DNA of 7,966 nt, taken from assembly GCA_964524705.1 (NCBI GenBank), contig CAZGDB010000041.1, positions 1-7,966 on the forward strand, given 5' to 3'. Under the pieces are notes generated by a model that saw nothing but the letters and a program-made list of their open reading frames with translations, ran no database searches and was not told the origin of the DNA. Every line of letters begins with the position of its first letter. Positions within the stretch are counted from its first letter, which is position 1. Origin of the DNA: CAZGDB01 sp964524705. Its GTDB lineage: Bacteria; Pseudomonadota; Gammaproteobacteria; Berkiellales; Berkiellaceae. This document shows, in pieces, positions 1-6,759 of this stretch. The position numbers and the translations under genes are program-made.

Positions 1-2
1 CA

Positions 3-509
3 TTGTCTACTGTAATTATTAATTTAGCTTCAGGATACTTTGAAAGCACATTATTTTAAAATGAAGGCGTACAAAATGATCTATTATAAGTTTTAGAGTA
101 TTTCCCTACACCGACGCATTTTGTGTTTTGTAGTATGCGTTCAGATTTTTTATTACCCACTCTTAAAAGTAGATGCCAGACATTGCGTTTGCCACGCCCG
201 ACACGTGATGCCGCTTTAGCTTATGTTAGGGCAAGGGTAGAGGGAGACGACTTAGCTGCTGAATTGCTTGATTTTGCAGCTGGTAAACCTTTAGACGCCC
301 TGGTACAACAAAAACAGTCTCAAACCAAAAAAGAGGCCTTAACGGTACCTCAACAATTACAGGTGCTGGCCAGACGGTGTCGTGCAAAGGGGGAGTGGCA
401 GACTTATAGGTATATTTTAGAGCAAGGCTTATCTTTTCAAGAAATCCCACACTTAAATGCAGAGCTGTTTATGGCCATCGTCAAAGAACATTGCCAAGGA
501 GTAGTATAA
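3..509 (+). pseudogene. holB: Decayed 3' part of holB, DNA polymerase III delta-prime subunit
   Basis: Delta-prime is part of the clamp-loader complex that places the beta clamp on DNA. In the frame ending with TAA at 507-509, the stretch from codon 90 reads VLEYFPTPTHFVF and then LLPTLKSRCQTLRLP. It lines up without gaps with the delta-prime segment TLEEPPAETWFFLATREPERLLATLRSRC as I remember it from E. coli. Upstream in the same frame, NEGVQNDLL matches the family's xDAAANALL. Two TAA codons interrupt the frame, at 57-59 (where the family has a Leu) and at 87-89 (where it has the Lys of NALLK), and the normally conserved LEEPP has become LEYFP. From codon 90 the frame is open to the end, and a GTG at 123 could start a 128-residue C-terminal fragment covering the collar domain. 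The gene start lies outside the window. Family identity is secure; whether the fragment is still translated is unknown. No pilZ gene lies between this and tatD, unlike in many gammaproteobacteria. Confidence 0.8.
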
Positions 510-511
510 AA

Positions 512-1291
512 ATGTTAGTTGATTCCCATTGTCATATTCAAATGTTAGAAGAAGATCCTAAAGGAATTTTAAAACAAGCCCAAGCACAAGGGATTGAACA
601 TGTTTTATGCGTGGATGTGGATTTTACTGAAAACTTAGGTACTGCTACGTTTTTACAATACGCTGGGATTAGTATTTCTACAGGATTACACCCTAATAAT
701 ATCGTAGCGGTTGAGCCGACTTTTGATGAGATCTTAGCTCGTGCTCAAAATCCTCGGGTTGTTGCCATTGGAGAGACAGGACTGGATTGTTATAGAAGTG
801 ATAACCTCACGGTCCAAGAGATACGTTTTGCTACTCATATTGCTGCTGCCAAAGCCAGTGGTAAACCTTTGATCGTGCATACTCGTATGGCTAAAGAGGC
901 GACTATCGCAGTCTTAAAGGCTGAGGATGCTCAAAGTGTGGGCGGCGTATTACATTGCTTTACTGAAGATTGGCCAATGGCGCAGCAGGCTTTAGATCTT
1001 AATTTTTATATCTCGTTTTCAGGTATTGTGACTTTTCAAAATGCTAAAGCGCTACAGGAAGTAGCGCATAAAATCCCCTTGGATAGGATTTTGATTGAAA
1101 CCGATGCACCTTATCTGGCGCCTATTCCACATCGTGGTAAAAGTAATCAACCTGCTTGGGTGAGATTAGTGGCAGAGTTCTTGGCAGAACAAAGAGGGAT
1201 GTCCTTGGAGGCCTTTGCCCAGGCCACTACCCAAAACTTTTATAGATTGTTTCAGGGGGCCCAGGCGTGGGGCAAGTTAGAGATTGCTTAG
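512..1291 (+). CDS. tatD: TatD/YcfH-family metal-dependent deoxyribonuclease
   Basis: This 259-residue protein belongs to the TatD-type hydrolases, cytoplasmic TIM-barrel enzymes with 3'-5' exonuclease activity on DNA that are usually 255-265 residues long. All family landmarks are present: the metal-binding DSHCH at residues 4-8, GLHP at 58-61, IGETGLD at 86-92 with Glu88, VHTR at 122-125 with His123, LHCF at 147-150 with His148, and ETDAPYLAPIPHRGK at 196-210 with Asp198. I chose ATG 512 because AAGGAG at 496-501 stands 10 bases upstream and the protein then begins MLVDSHCH as in the family. An upstream in-frame TTG at 491 would add seven unmatched residues. It lies 2 bp after the holB stop, so it was probably co-transcribed with holB. 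Its TAG overlaps the stop codon of the convergent ankyrin gene. Nothing suggests loss of function. The exact subfamily (YcfH-like rather than E. coli TatD itself) is inferred from the holB linkage. Confidence 0.93.
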   Translation: MLVDSHCHIQMLEEDPKGILKQAQAQGIEHVLCVDVDFTENLGTATFLQYAGISISTGLHPNNIVAVEPTFDEILARAQNPRVVAIGETGLDCYRSDNLTVQEIRFATHIAAAKASGKPLIVHTRMAKEATIAVLKAEDAQSVGGVLHCFTEDWPMAQQALDLNFYISFSGIVTFQNAKALQEVAHKIPLDRILIETDAPYLAPIPHRGKSNQPAWVRLVAEFLAEQRGMSLEAFAQATTQNFYRLFQGAQAWGKLEIA

Positions 1292-2217
1292 CAGCAATGT
1301 CCACATTTTTTATGGGCACGACGCTTTAAGAACCAGAAACTTAATAAAAATACGATGACACCAGAGCCTATAGTCGCAGAGATGCCGATTGGGCTCATAA
1401 GAAAAGCTTCTCCCATCGGTGGGTAACTATAGACCGCAGCTGCATATGCTGCAGCACCAATGGCCCCAAAGATTAAGGCTTCTACAAAAATACAGCATAT
1501 TTTGAAAAAACCAACTTTGCCAGAACTTGTTAGTAATTTTTCGAGATCTAAATATTCATGTTTTTTAGCAAGGTCTAATGGGGTTTCATCATGGGAGTCT
1601 TTGAGGTCAGGGTTGGCTTTGCGAGACATGAGATATTGTACCATTCTGGGGCGATGATTTTTAACGGCTAAATGTAAGGCAGACTGCCCAGCAGGGGTGA
1701 GGACATCAATATTGGGGATGGCGATCATTAAAGCTTTTAAGGCTTCTATCTTGTCGTCTATTGCTGCAATGTGTACAGGAGTTAAACCTTCATTATCAGG
1801 TTCTGTTGCTGAAGCACCGCATTCTAATAATTTTTTAACAATAATGGCATGACCATTTCTTACAGCTGTATGCATAGGGGTTTGACCATCTTTATCTTTT
1901 TCAGTCACAATTGCACCGCATTCTAATAACTTTTGTACGACTTCAGGGTTACCATTGCGTACTGCAGAATGTAGAGGTGTACGACCATATTGGTTTTTAG
2001 CGCGCACAGAATCATAAGCACCACTGCGCATGAGTACTTTAACAATTTCAATGTTTCCATTAATCGCCGCTAAGTGGAGCGCGGTGTTGCCATCAGGATC
2101 TGTATGGTTAATCAATCCCGCTTTTACAACGGTTTGTACCAATGGGGTCACTTTTGCAATAGACCCTTGGTTTTTAATAAGTTCTAATAATTCAATTTCA
2201 GGTGCTACGTGTGCCAT
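1288..2217 (-). CDS. Ankyrin-repeat protein with two C-terminal membrane helices and a Cys-Cys tail
   Basis: This 309-residue protein carries about six ankyrin repeats between residues 42 and 232. The clearest are DGNTALHLAAINGNIEIVK, YGRTPLHSAVRNGNPEVV, DGQTPMHTAVRNGHAIIV and AGQSALHLAVKNHRPRMV; the fourth and sixth are more degenerate. Ankyrin arrays bind partner proteins, so the domain shows a scaffold or effector type of protein, not a reaction. Two hydrophobic helices follow, at about 237-262 and 275-297, separated by a short loop. The tail is basic (LKRRAHKK) and ends in CGHCC. There is no N-terminal signal peptide, so the repeats would face the cytosol of whichever cell contains the membrane. 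The ATG is supported by AGGAG (plus-strand positions 2227-2231) 9 bases upstream. That site lies in the 3' arm of a hairpin. The gene follows two small genes on the same strand with 74 bp between, and overlaps the tatD stop. A translocated effector is possible but not shown. Confidence 0.88.
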   Translation of the reverse strand: MAHVAPEIELLELIKNQGSIAKVTPLVQTVVKAGLINHTDPDGNTALHLAAINGNIEIVKVLMRSGAYDSVRAKNQYGRTPLHSAVRNGNPEVVQKLLECGAIVTEKDKDGQTPMHTAVRNGHAIIVKKLLECGASATEPDNEGLTPVHIAAIDDKIEALKALMIAIPNIDVLTPAGQSALHLAVKNHRPRMVQYLMSRKANPDLKDSHDETPLDLAKKHEYLDLEKLLTSSGKVGFFKICCIFVEALIFGAIGAAAYAAAVYSYPPMGEAFLMSPIGISATIGSGVIVFLLSFWFLKRRAHKKCGHCC

Positions 2218-2225
2218 GTTGTACT

Positions 2226-2267
2226 ACTCCTAACCAGATGCTCAATAGATATGTTCTGGTTAGAAGT
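2226..2267 (-). promoter_or_regulatory. 13-bp hairpin that buries the ribosome binding site of the ankyrin gene
   Basis: Read in the minus-strand mRNA, ACTTCTAACCAGA (from 2267 to 2255) can pair with TCTGGTTAGGAGT (from 2238 to 2226). This gives 13 pairs with a single G-U wobble, closed by a 16-nt loop. The 3' arm contains the GGAG Shine-Dalgarno of the gene starting at 2217, so the folded form should block translation. There is no following U-run, so it is not a terminator. As DNA, the same inverted repeat could instead be a regulator binding site. Confidence 0.6.
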
Positions 2268-2291
2268 CTAGTACAGAAAGAAAGGTGTTTG

Positions 2292-2495
2292 TTAACTAAA
2301 TGTGTTGCGCTGCACAGAAGTAGGGAGGGCTATAACATCGTTTATATGTGCATATTTTTCATGTAATTGAGCTAGTGTATCGATCCCTTGCGCTGCTGCT
2401 GCAAATAAGTCTGCAGACCCTGTATCAGGAGAACAACCATATTGTTTACTTTGGGGATGAGTATTGGAGGCGCTAAAACGTAGGATGGTTTGCAT
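2292..2495 (-). CDS. Small protein of unknown function, tandem paralogue B
   Basis: I do not recognise this 67-residue protein. It begins MQTILRFSAS, contains a central TGSADLFAAAAQG segment and ends NDVIALPTSVQRNTFS. It has no signal peptide or membrane helix, and its N-terminal third is polar. The open frame extends further upstream to a TTG at 2558, but I prefer the ATG at 2495. From there the protein aligns from its first residues with the 66-residue product of the next gene upstream (MTIKRFS against MQTILRFS, then GHANFFAQAAL against GSADLFAAAAQ, with one gap). The upstream GGGA about 10-14 bases before the ATG is a poor ribosome binding site. The gene lies 74 bp before the ankyrin gene on the same strand with no visible terminator between, so co-transcription is plausible. 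Its paralogy with its neighbour is the main argument that it is a real gene. Confidence 0.5.
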   Translation of the reverse strand: MQTILRFSASNTHPQSKQYGCSPDTGSADLFAAAAQGIDTLAQLHEKYAHINDVIALPTSVQRNTFS

Positions 2496-2567
2496 TGGTG
2501 AAATTCCCAAATTTTCTTGTAGAACTACACCATAGCATAGACAAAACAAGCATTGCAACTACGCTGA

Positions 2568-2768
2568 TTATGCTTTGTTGGTTGTGCGACTTGTTTTTGT
2601 GTGTAGACGAATACAGTCCGGAGTAGTTAAGGGTAATTCTGAAGCTTGAAGCTGAGGGTTTAAGGCAGCTTGTGCAAAAAAGTTGGCATGTCCATCTAAG
2701 GCAAAAAGTGGTTGAGTCGGTGTTGAGACTACGGGGGATTTTCGTTCAGAAAAGCGCTTAATGGTCAT
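2568..2768 (-). CDS. Small protein of unknown function, tandem paralogue A
   Basis: This 66-residue protein is not one I recognise. It starts MTIKRFSERK, has a Pro/Ser/Thr-rich stretch at about residues 11-16, a central DGHANFFAQAALNPQL segment, and a basic tail (RLHTKTSRTTNKA). No membrane helix or signal peptide is visible. The ATG at 2768 is the only sensible start; GTGGTAAG upstream is a weak ribosome binding site. It heads the minus-strand group small gene – small gene – ankyrin gene and faces the plus-strand ankyrin gene across a 196-bp divergent region. The downstream small gene is in the same frame, separated by TAA (2570-2568) and TAG (2561-2559). An alternative reading is therefore one longer gene broken by stops. 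The internal similarity between the two halves, each beginning at its own ATG, favours duplication instead. Confidence 0.5.
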   Translation of the reverse strand: MTIKRFSERKSPVVSTPTQPLFALDGHANFFAQAALNPQLQASELPLTTPDCIRLHTKTSRTTNKA

Positions 2769-2804
2769 AATTACTTACCACTTTTAATTGTTTTAATACA
2801 GTCG

Positions 2805-2834
2805 AGCATACCATGAATAAACTGCCAGCGGCAA
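2805..2834 (-). promoter_or_regulatory. Weak sigma70-like promoter candidate for the minus-strand genes
   Basis: On the minus strand TTGCCG (2834-2829) and TATGCT (2810-2805) are separated by 18 bp, each matching four of six consensus bases. Transcription from here would give a leader of about 30 nt before the ATG at 2768. The match is weak and rests on position as much as sequence. Confidence 0.28.
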
Positions 2835-2851
2835 GCAAAAAATGAGTTATC

Positions 2852-2880
2852 TTTACAAATTAACAAAGATTATGCATATT
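2852..2880 (+). promoter_or_regulatory. Sigma70-like promoter candidate for the plus-strand ankyrin gene
   Basis: TTTACA (2852-2857, five of six consensus bases) and CATATT (2875-2880, four of six) are separated by 17 bp. Transcription would begin near 2887, leaving a leader of about 78 nt that includes the 12-bp palindrome at 2915-2926. Confidence 0.35.
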
Positions 2881-2914
2881 GTGCTGATACACCTAAAAAA
2901 AACACATAAAAGAG

Positions 2915-2926
2915 TAGGGTACCCTA
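2915..2926. promoter_or_regulatory. Perfect 12-bp palindrome, possible operator
   Basis: TAGGGTACCCTA reads identically on both strands and stands in an otherwise AT-rich divergent region, 38 bp before the ATG of the plus-strand ankyrin gene. It is long enough for a dimeric regulator site and too tight (no loop) to form a hairpin. No second copy was seen in the window, so the operator role is a guess. Confidence 0.35.
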
Positions 2927-2964
2927 AACTTAAAATATGCATTAAGGAAGAATAGGAGCGTGTT

Positions 2965-3537
2965 ATGCCAAGATTGGAAACACGTGCAGCACAGTGGGAA
3001 AAAACACAGGCTCATAGTGGGAATTGGATTTTATATAAAAAGGGACTCACCCCTATGGAGCGAGCAGCACAAAGACGCAATGCTGAGCATCATGTGCAAG
3101 AGGCATTATGGCTATTAGCACAAGGTGTAAATTTAAAAATTAATAAAGTCAGTCAGGATGTGCCTAAAATTACAGTACTACATTTAGCGAGTCATTTTGG
3201 CATGACGGCTGAAATTAAACAGTTACTAAAATATGGTGCAGATCCAAAACATCTTACCAAGGATGGCATGGCACCTTGGATGGAAGCTGCGATTATGCAT
3301 CATAAAAAAGCCTTAGATATTTTACTGCCTGTACAACCTTCATTTGGCTGGTGGAATAAATTTAGAGATTGGATATACCCTCAAAAAGATTTGCAAATTC
3401 AAACAGAAATGCATCTGCGTACCCCTAAAAAAGCACTAACTCTTGGGGGCTCTAAATCCAAGATAGTACACGCTTCTGTGCCTTCTGCTAAACCCAAGAA
3501 AAAAACGACCGTACATATAAGCAGATATAATAAGTGA
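2965..3537 (+). CDS. Small soluble ankyrin-repeat protein
   Basis: This protein of 190 residues has one clear ankyrin repeat at about residues 68-98 (VLHLASHFGMTAEIKQLLKYGADPK) followed by a degenerate one at about 100-122 (DGMAPWMEAAIMHHKKALDIL). A helical segment at 30-55 (ERAAQRRNAEHHVQEALWLL) may be a further eroded repeat. A Trp-rich stretch, GWWNKFRDWIYP (128-139), leads into a basic, disordered tail with KPKKKTTVH. No signal peptide or membrane helix is present. The ATG has AGGAG at 2954-2958, 6 bases upstream. A terminator follows the gene, so it is a separate transcription unit from the large membrane protein gene downstream. A decayed copy of its 3' end precedes the second membrane protein gene, so the ankyrin gene and the membrane gene were once duplicated together. 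Binding partner and location are unknown. Confidence 0.85.
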   Translation: MPRLETRAAQWEKTQAHSGNWILYKKGLTPMERAAQRRNAEHHVQEALWLLAQGVNLKINKVSQDVPKITVLHLASHFGMTAEIKQLLKYGADPKHLTKDGMAPWMEAAIMHHKKALDILLPVQPSFGWWNKFRDWIYPQKDLQIQTEMHLRTPKKALTLGGSKSKIVHASVPSAKPKKKTTVHISRYNK

Positions 3538-3573
3538 TTTAATCACAGCAATCTTCACACTCTATATTAGAAA

Positions 3574-3613
3574 CATACCTCACGCACTCAAAGCGTGTAG
3601 GGGTGTTTTTTTT
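3574..3613 (+). terminator. Rho-independent terminator after the ankyrin gene
   Basis: CACGC (3581-3585) pairs with GCGTG (3593-3597) around a 7-nt loop. The stem can extend through ACC/GGT with a bulge, and it is followed by eight T residues (3606-3613). It lies about 40 bp after the TGA of the ankyrin gene, which separates that gene from the next transcription unit. Confidence 0.75.
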
Positions 3614-3628
3614 ATGCTTAAAATCCAC

Positions 3629-3657
3629 TTGCAACGTACAAACAGACCCGTTAGAAT
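3629..3657 (+). promoter_or_regulatory. Promoter of the 1009-residue membrane protein gene
   Basis: TTGCAA (3629-3634), a 17-bp spacer and TAGAAT (3652-3657) form a good sigma70-like promoter just after the terminator. The same arrangement, with the same spacing and a shared ACAGAC in the spacer, precedes the paralogous gene at 7085. That conservation between copies is stronger support than the consensus match alone. The expected leader is about 66 nt. Confidence 0.65.
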
Positions 3658-3664
3658 GAGTTAG

Positions 3665-3729
3665 AAAACTTACATCAAACAAGTAAGCGTAAATACAAGT
3701 ATAACTTATAACTCAGAAGGTGGGGCGAG
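3665..3729 (+). repeat. Leader conserved between the two membrane protein genes, copy 1
   Basis: The untranslated leader contains ACTTACAT (3668-3675) and an 18-nt block, GCGTAAATACAAGTATAA (3687-3704), identical to 7049-7066. It ends with AAGGTG (3717-3722), the probable ribosome binding site, 7 bases before the ATG. The retained block suggests a role at the mRNA level, or recent common origin. Confidence 0.6.
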
Positions 3730-6700
3730 ATGGATTGGATTGAAGAGACGCAGCAACAACTTGGGATAGGTATGATTATCATGTATGCGGGACTAATATT
3801 TGCCGCTTTGTCGTCTTTGTTGTTTGGTACTCTCGGTATTATTATATGGTCCGCACTGCATCTAAGTTTAGGTGTGATGTATAACCAATTTAAGTTTTAC
3901 GCGGTCATGGGAGTGGTGTGCCTGGCGCTAGTTTTTGCACCCACGTTAGGGTTAGTAGGTACTCCTTACTTAATAGCAAACCATGCATGGACAGTATTAT
4001 TTTTAGGAAACCCCATTTATCGCGCTGTAATGTTTTTCGAATGGGTATCAGTGACTCGATGTAGATATATAAGTGCAGTACAAGCAAAAATAGCAGGTAT
4101 GTTTTTAACAGTAGCTTTTACCGGTTTAGCGTGCGGGCTCTGTTTTCCTATTACATTGACGATCGGCAAAACGTGCATGATATTGGCATCTTTTGGAGCG
4201 CAATTATCGTTTATGCCAATCTCTTTAATTAATAAATCGTTATTTTTGCCACGAGTTGGCTGTTTAGTAGGAGGTATAGCACTCACGCTGAAGGGGGTTG
4301 CTATCATGTTCGGGTATGCTACAGCTTGGACGATAGGGTATTTTGTGTTTAGTGCAGGCTATAATGTTGTTGCATTTTTACGAGTTATTGGGCAAGAAGA
4401 TCAGATACGGGTCTTGCAACAGGTTCGTTATCCACTTCCTGATGCATATACGTTTGAAGATATTGAAATTGGTTATAAAGTTGCTGTAGAAAAAAGAAAA
4501 TCGATGCTGGCTGCTGAAAGTAAGCTTGCTACAAAACTAGATAGGCTCTCTGCAGGTAGCCTAGAAGAAATTAAAGCCTATTTAAGTCATAAAACTACAA
4601 CCTCTGAAGAAAAAGAAAAATTATTTCTGAAAGTCATGGAAAAGAACCCTGCTGGTCGAGAAAAAGTTGTTGCGTATGTATTGCAGCAAGAAAAAAATCC
4701 AGCGGTACATATTAAAGCATTGTCTAGATTGACTCACAAGGAATGCTTAAGATTAGTGTACAATCAGATGGTGTGGTTGAATGGAGATATCGAGGTTGCA
4801 TTACAAAAGATTAGCGATACGCCTTTATATAGGGCGGCTTTATCGGATCCGGATTTTGTAAGTGTGCATCAACCTTATGTCTCTCCGGTCAGAGAGCAGC
4901 TCCGGATGCGTGAATTATTAAAAAAAATGCGTTTTAGACCGAGTCATGCAGAAGATCACGAGGCTCAGCGACGTGCAAAAGCAGTTTTGGAAAATAATAA
5001 TCAAAATCCTATTTTAGTACAGATGTTGAATTCAAAAAGCAATCAACTCAGAACAACTGAAGAAGAGCTTATTGAGATTGTTCATAAAGAAATTAGAGCA
5101 CGGTTATTAGATGATATTAAAGCTACGTTAAAACTAGAGTGTGATCCTGCGCATCAAGATAAAATAAAAGAGAAAACGCCGCATGCTAAAGAAATCCTAG
5201 AATGCATAGATAATAATCATCAGGGCTTGATTGGCTGTCAAAGTGGTGCTTTGGCTAAATTAAGGCCGTTGATTATTAATAATAATACTATGCAGGCTGC
5301 GGTTGCTTGGCGTATGTATGATCCTTATGCTCCAACCGGGACTTTTCCTAGTTTATTATTACCATCTAATGATACGAGTTTTCATGTTTATTCTACGCGT
5401 GCTGTTGTTAATGGAAGTGTGACTCAAAAACAAGTTGCAGATATTATTCGTAAAGATACCGCGTTCTGTTATTTAAAAGCGGTATATTCTGATAAAGAAA
5501 CCAGAGGAAATGATGCATGGCTGCGATTTGTGGGAGTCATATCCTCCGCTGGGCGCGCAAATAATAATGATGATACTGGTTATGGTCCAGATCTGAGAAC
5601 TTGTTTTCCTGGATTCAAAACGCGATTGGGTGAGTTTTTAGGAGGAGATTTTGAAAGTAAATTGAAACAAGTTATTGGTCAATGTATTGAACGTGCATTT
5701 GGAAACTGTATGAGGGATACTCATTTGAGTCTTGCTGAGAAGCAGTCGCTGTATAATGCGGTGATGCTCTTGGAGGGAGTGGATGCTCGCACATTGAAGA
5801 TAGGTGGGTATTATTTGGCGAGTAACATTAGTCAGGAAGAGAGCGAGAAGGTTAAGGTTGCAGATCCTAGGATTGCTGATCTGATGTACAGGAGAAAAGA
5901 ATTTATAAGTAAGGCTTTTGGGGTTGCAGATGCTGACATTACAAGAGTTACAGCTAAAATAGTAAGAGTTTTACAAGAAAACTGGAAGATTGCTGTGCCG
6001 GAACAGCAGATTGTTTATTATGTTGAGTACTATCTTTTACAGATGTATTGTAACAAAGCCAATCTTGCGAATTTGTATCAGCAATACGTGATTAATAGAG
6101 GACAAAAAATAGTGGCTTTTACTGAGGTTATGAATCCATTTGGAAAAGAAAAACCAATTTGGGTTGTGTATAAAACTAAAGTTGGCTATGAAACGAATAC
6201 AAATCCTGTTATGAGAAAAATATTGGAAGCACAGTTTGTGACAAATTATATGTCACAGGTGTTGTTTGCAGTGTTGATTGCGGCAGGGGAGTCATCAGAG
6301 GATACTGATAAAGCCGTCAAAAGTGTTGTTGAGGTGCTAAAATATGAGAATTCTGAAGCCTGGAAGCAGGATCAGGTTGATATGTTAGAATCAAAACTTT
6401 TAGATTCATATTTGTCTTATACTTTGTATGCGCCAGTGATGGAAGCAGCTTTACGGGTTAACCCGATAGATGCTGCTGATCCATATGGTTTAGACAAAAT
6501 ACATAATTTACGAAAAGAAAAGAAAGTGGCTGCAGATTTTATTGTGAATGCGTTTAAAGCCAAGCAGGCAGTGAACGCCTGGAAACTTGAAAATTTGAAA
6601 GCGTTACAAGAGCGACTATTGGTAGATCAACAGCCAATCTTGTCGTCTGTTGCAGCTGTTCAATTTGGTGGCACTGCACCCAGTAGTGCTGTTGGAGAGC

Positions 6701-6759
6701 AGGCTGTGGAGGGAATGAACAGAACGCCGATCAGTCGAGCTCCTGTGATGCCGTTATAG
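3730..6759 (+). CDS. Large polytopic membrane protein with a long unknown C-terminal region, unit 1
   Basis: This 1009-residue protein matches no family I can name. The first 215 residues are a membrane domain with about five or six hydrophobic segments (roughly 14-40, 57-82, 85-105, 121-144, 149-167 and 176-216). Between and within them are blocks shared with the paralogue at 7085: LGxMYNQ (47-53), TPYL (78-81), LGNPIYR (92-98), VQAKIA (117-122), GLCxPIT (136-142) and MPxSLINK (162-169). From residue 220 onward it is soluble, charged and mostly helical. One unusual Cys/Gly/Asn-rich patch lies at about 596-635 (RANNNDDTGYGPD and CFPGFKTRL). The C terminus is a flexible Ser/Ala/Pro tail ending APVMPL. 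There is no cleavable signal peptide; the first helix would act as an anchor. It has its own promoter and an AAGGTG site. The overall form, a membrane anchor plus a large helical domain next to ankyrin genes, suggests a host-interaction role, but this is inference. Confidence 0.85.
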   Translation: MDWIEETQQQLGIGMIIMYAGLIFAALSSLLFGTLGIIIWSALHLSLGVMYNQFKFYAVMGVVCLALVFAPTLGLVGTPYLIANHAWTVLFLGNPIYRAVMFFEWVSVTRCRYISAVQAKIAGMFLTVAFTGLACGLCFPITLTIGKTCMILASFGAQLSFMPISLINKSLFLPRVGCLVGGIALTLKGVAIMFGYATAWTIGYFVFSAGYNVVAFLRVIGQEDQIRVLQQVRYPLPDAYTFEDIEIGYKVAVEKRKSMLAAESKLATKLDRLSAGSLEEIKAYLSHKTTTSEEKEKLFLKVMEKNPAGREKVVAYVLQQEKNPAVHIKALSRLTHKECLRLVYNQMVWLNGDIEVALQKISDTPLYRAALSDPDFVSVHQPYVSPVREQLRMRELLKKMRFRPSHAEDHEAQRRAKAVLENNNQNPILVQMLNSKSNQLRTTEEELIEIVHKEIRARLLDDIKATLKLECDPAHQDKIKEKTPHAKEILECIDNNHQGLIGCQSGALAKLRPLIINNNTMQAAVAWRMYDPYAPTGTFPSLLLPSNDTSFHVYSTRAVVNGSVTQKQVADIIRKDTAFCYLKAVYSDKETRGNDAWLRFVGVISSAGRANNNDDTGYGPDLRTCFPGFKTRLGEFLGGDFESKLKQVIGQCIERAFGNCMRDTHLSLAEKQSLYNAVMLLEGVDARTLKIGGYYLASNISQEESEKVKVADPRIADLMYRRKEFISKAFGVADADITRVTAKIVRVLQENWKIAVPEQQIVYYVEYYLLQMYCNKANLANLYQQYVINRGQKIVAFTEVMNPFGKEKPIWVVYKTKVGYETNTNPVMRKILEAQFVTNYMSQVLFAVLIAAGESSEDTDKAVKSVVEVLKYENSEAWKQDQVDMLESKLLDSYLSYTLYAPVMEAALRVNPIDAADPYGLDKIHNLRKEKKVAADFIVNAFKAKQAVNAWKLENLKALQERLLVDQQPILSSVAAVQFGGTAPSSAVGEQAVEGMNRTPISRAPVMPL

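Noticed and set aside
57..89. Reassigned TAA codon as an explanation for the holB stops
   Set aside because: Other genes in the window end at TAA where expected, including the minus-strand ankyrin gene and the small genes, and the intact genes have no internal TAA.
491..511. Alternative TTG start for tatD seven codons upstream
   Set aside because: The ATG at 512 has AAGGAG at proper distance and gives the usual family N terminus; the extension overlaps holB and matches nothing.
1460..1657. Plus-strand open frames opposite the ankyrin gene (also 2030-2233)
   Set aside because: They mirror the repeat-rich coding strand, lack ribosome binding sites and have no recognisable composition of their own.
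2496..2558. N-terminal extension of the small gene at 2292-2495 back to a TTG
   Set aside because: The extension is Cys-rich and unlike its paralogue; alignment with the neighbouring small protein begins at the ATG at 2495.
3668..3690. CTTAC/GTAAG inverted repeat in the first leader as a conserved RNA structure
   Set aside because: The second leader lacks the GTAAG arm, so pairing is not conserved between copies.
4017..4307. Minus-strand open frame within the first membrane domain, with a counterpart at 7480-7695
   Set aside because: Both lie opposite the same conserved membrane segment of the paralogous genes, so their shared position follows from conservation of the plus-strand proteins.
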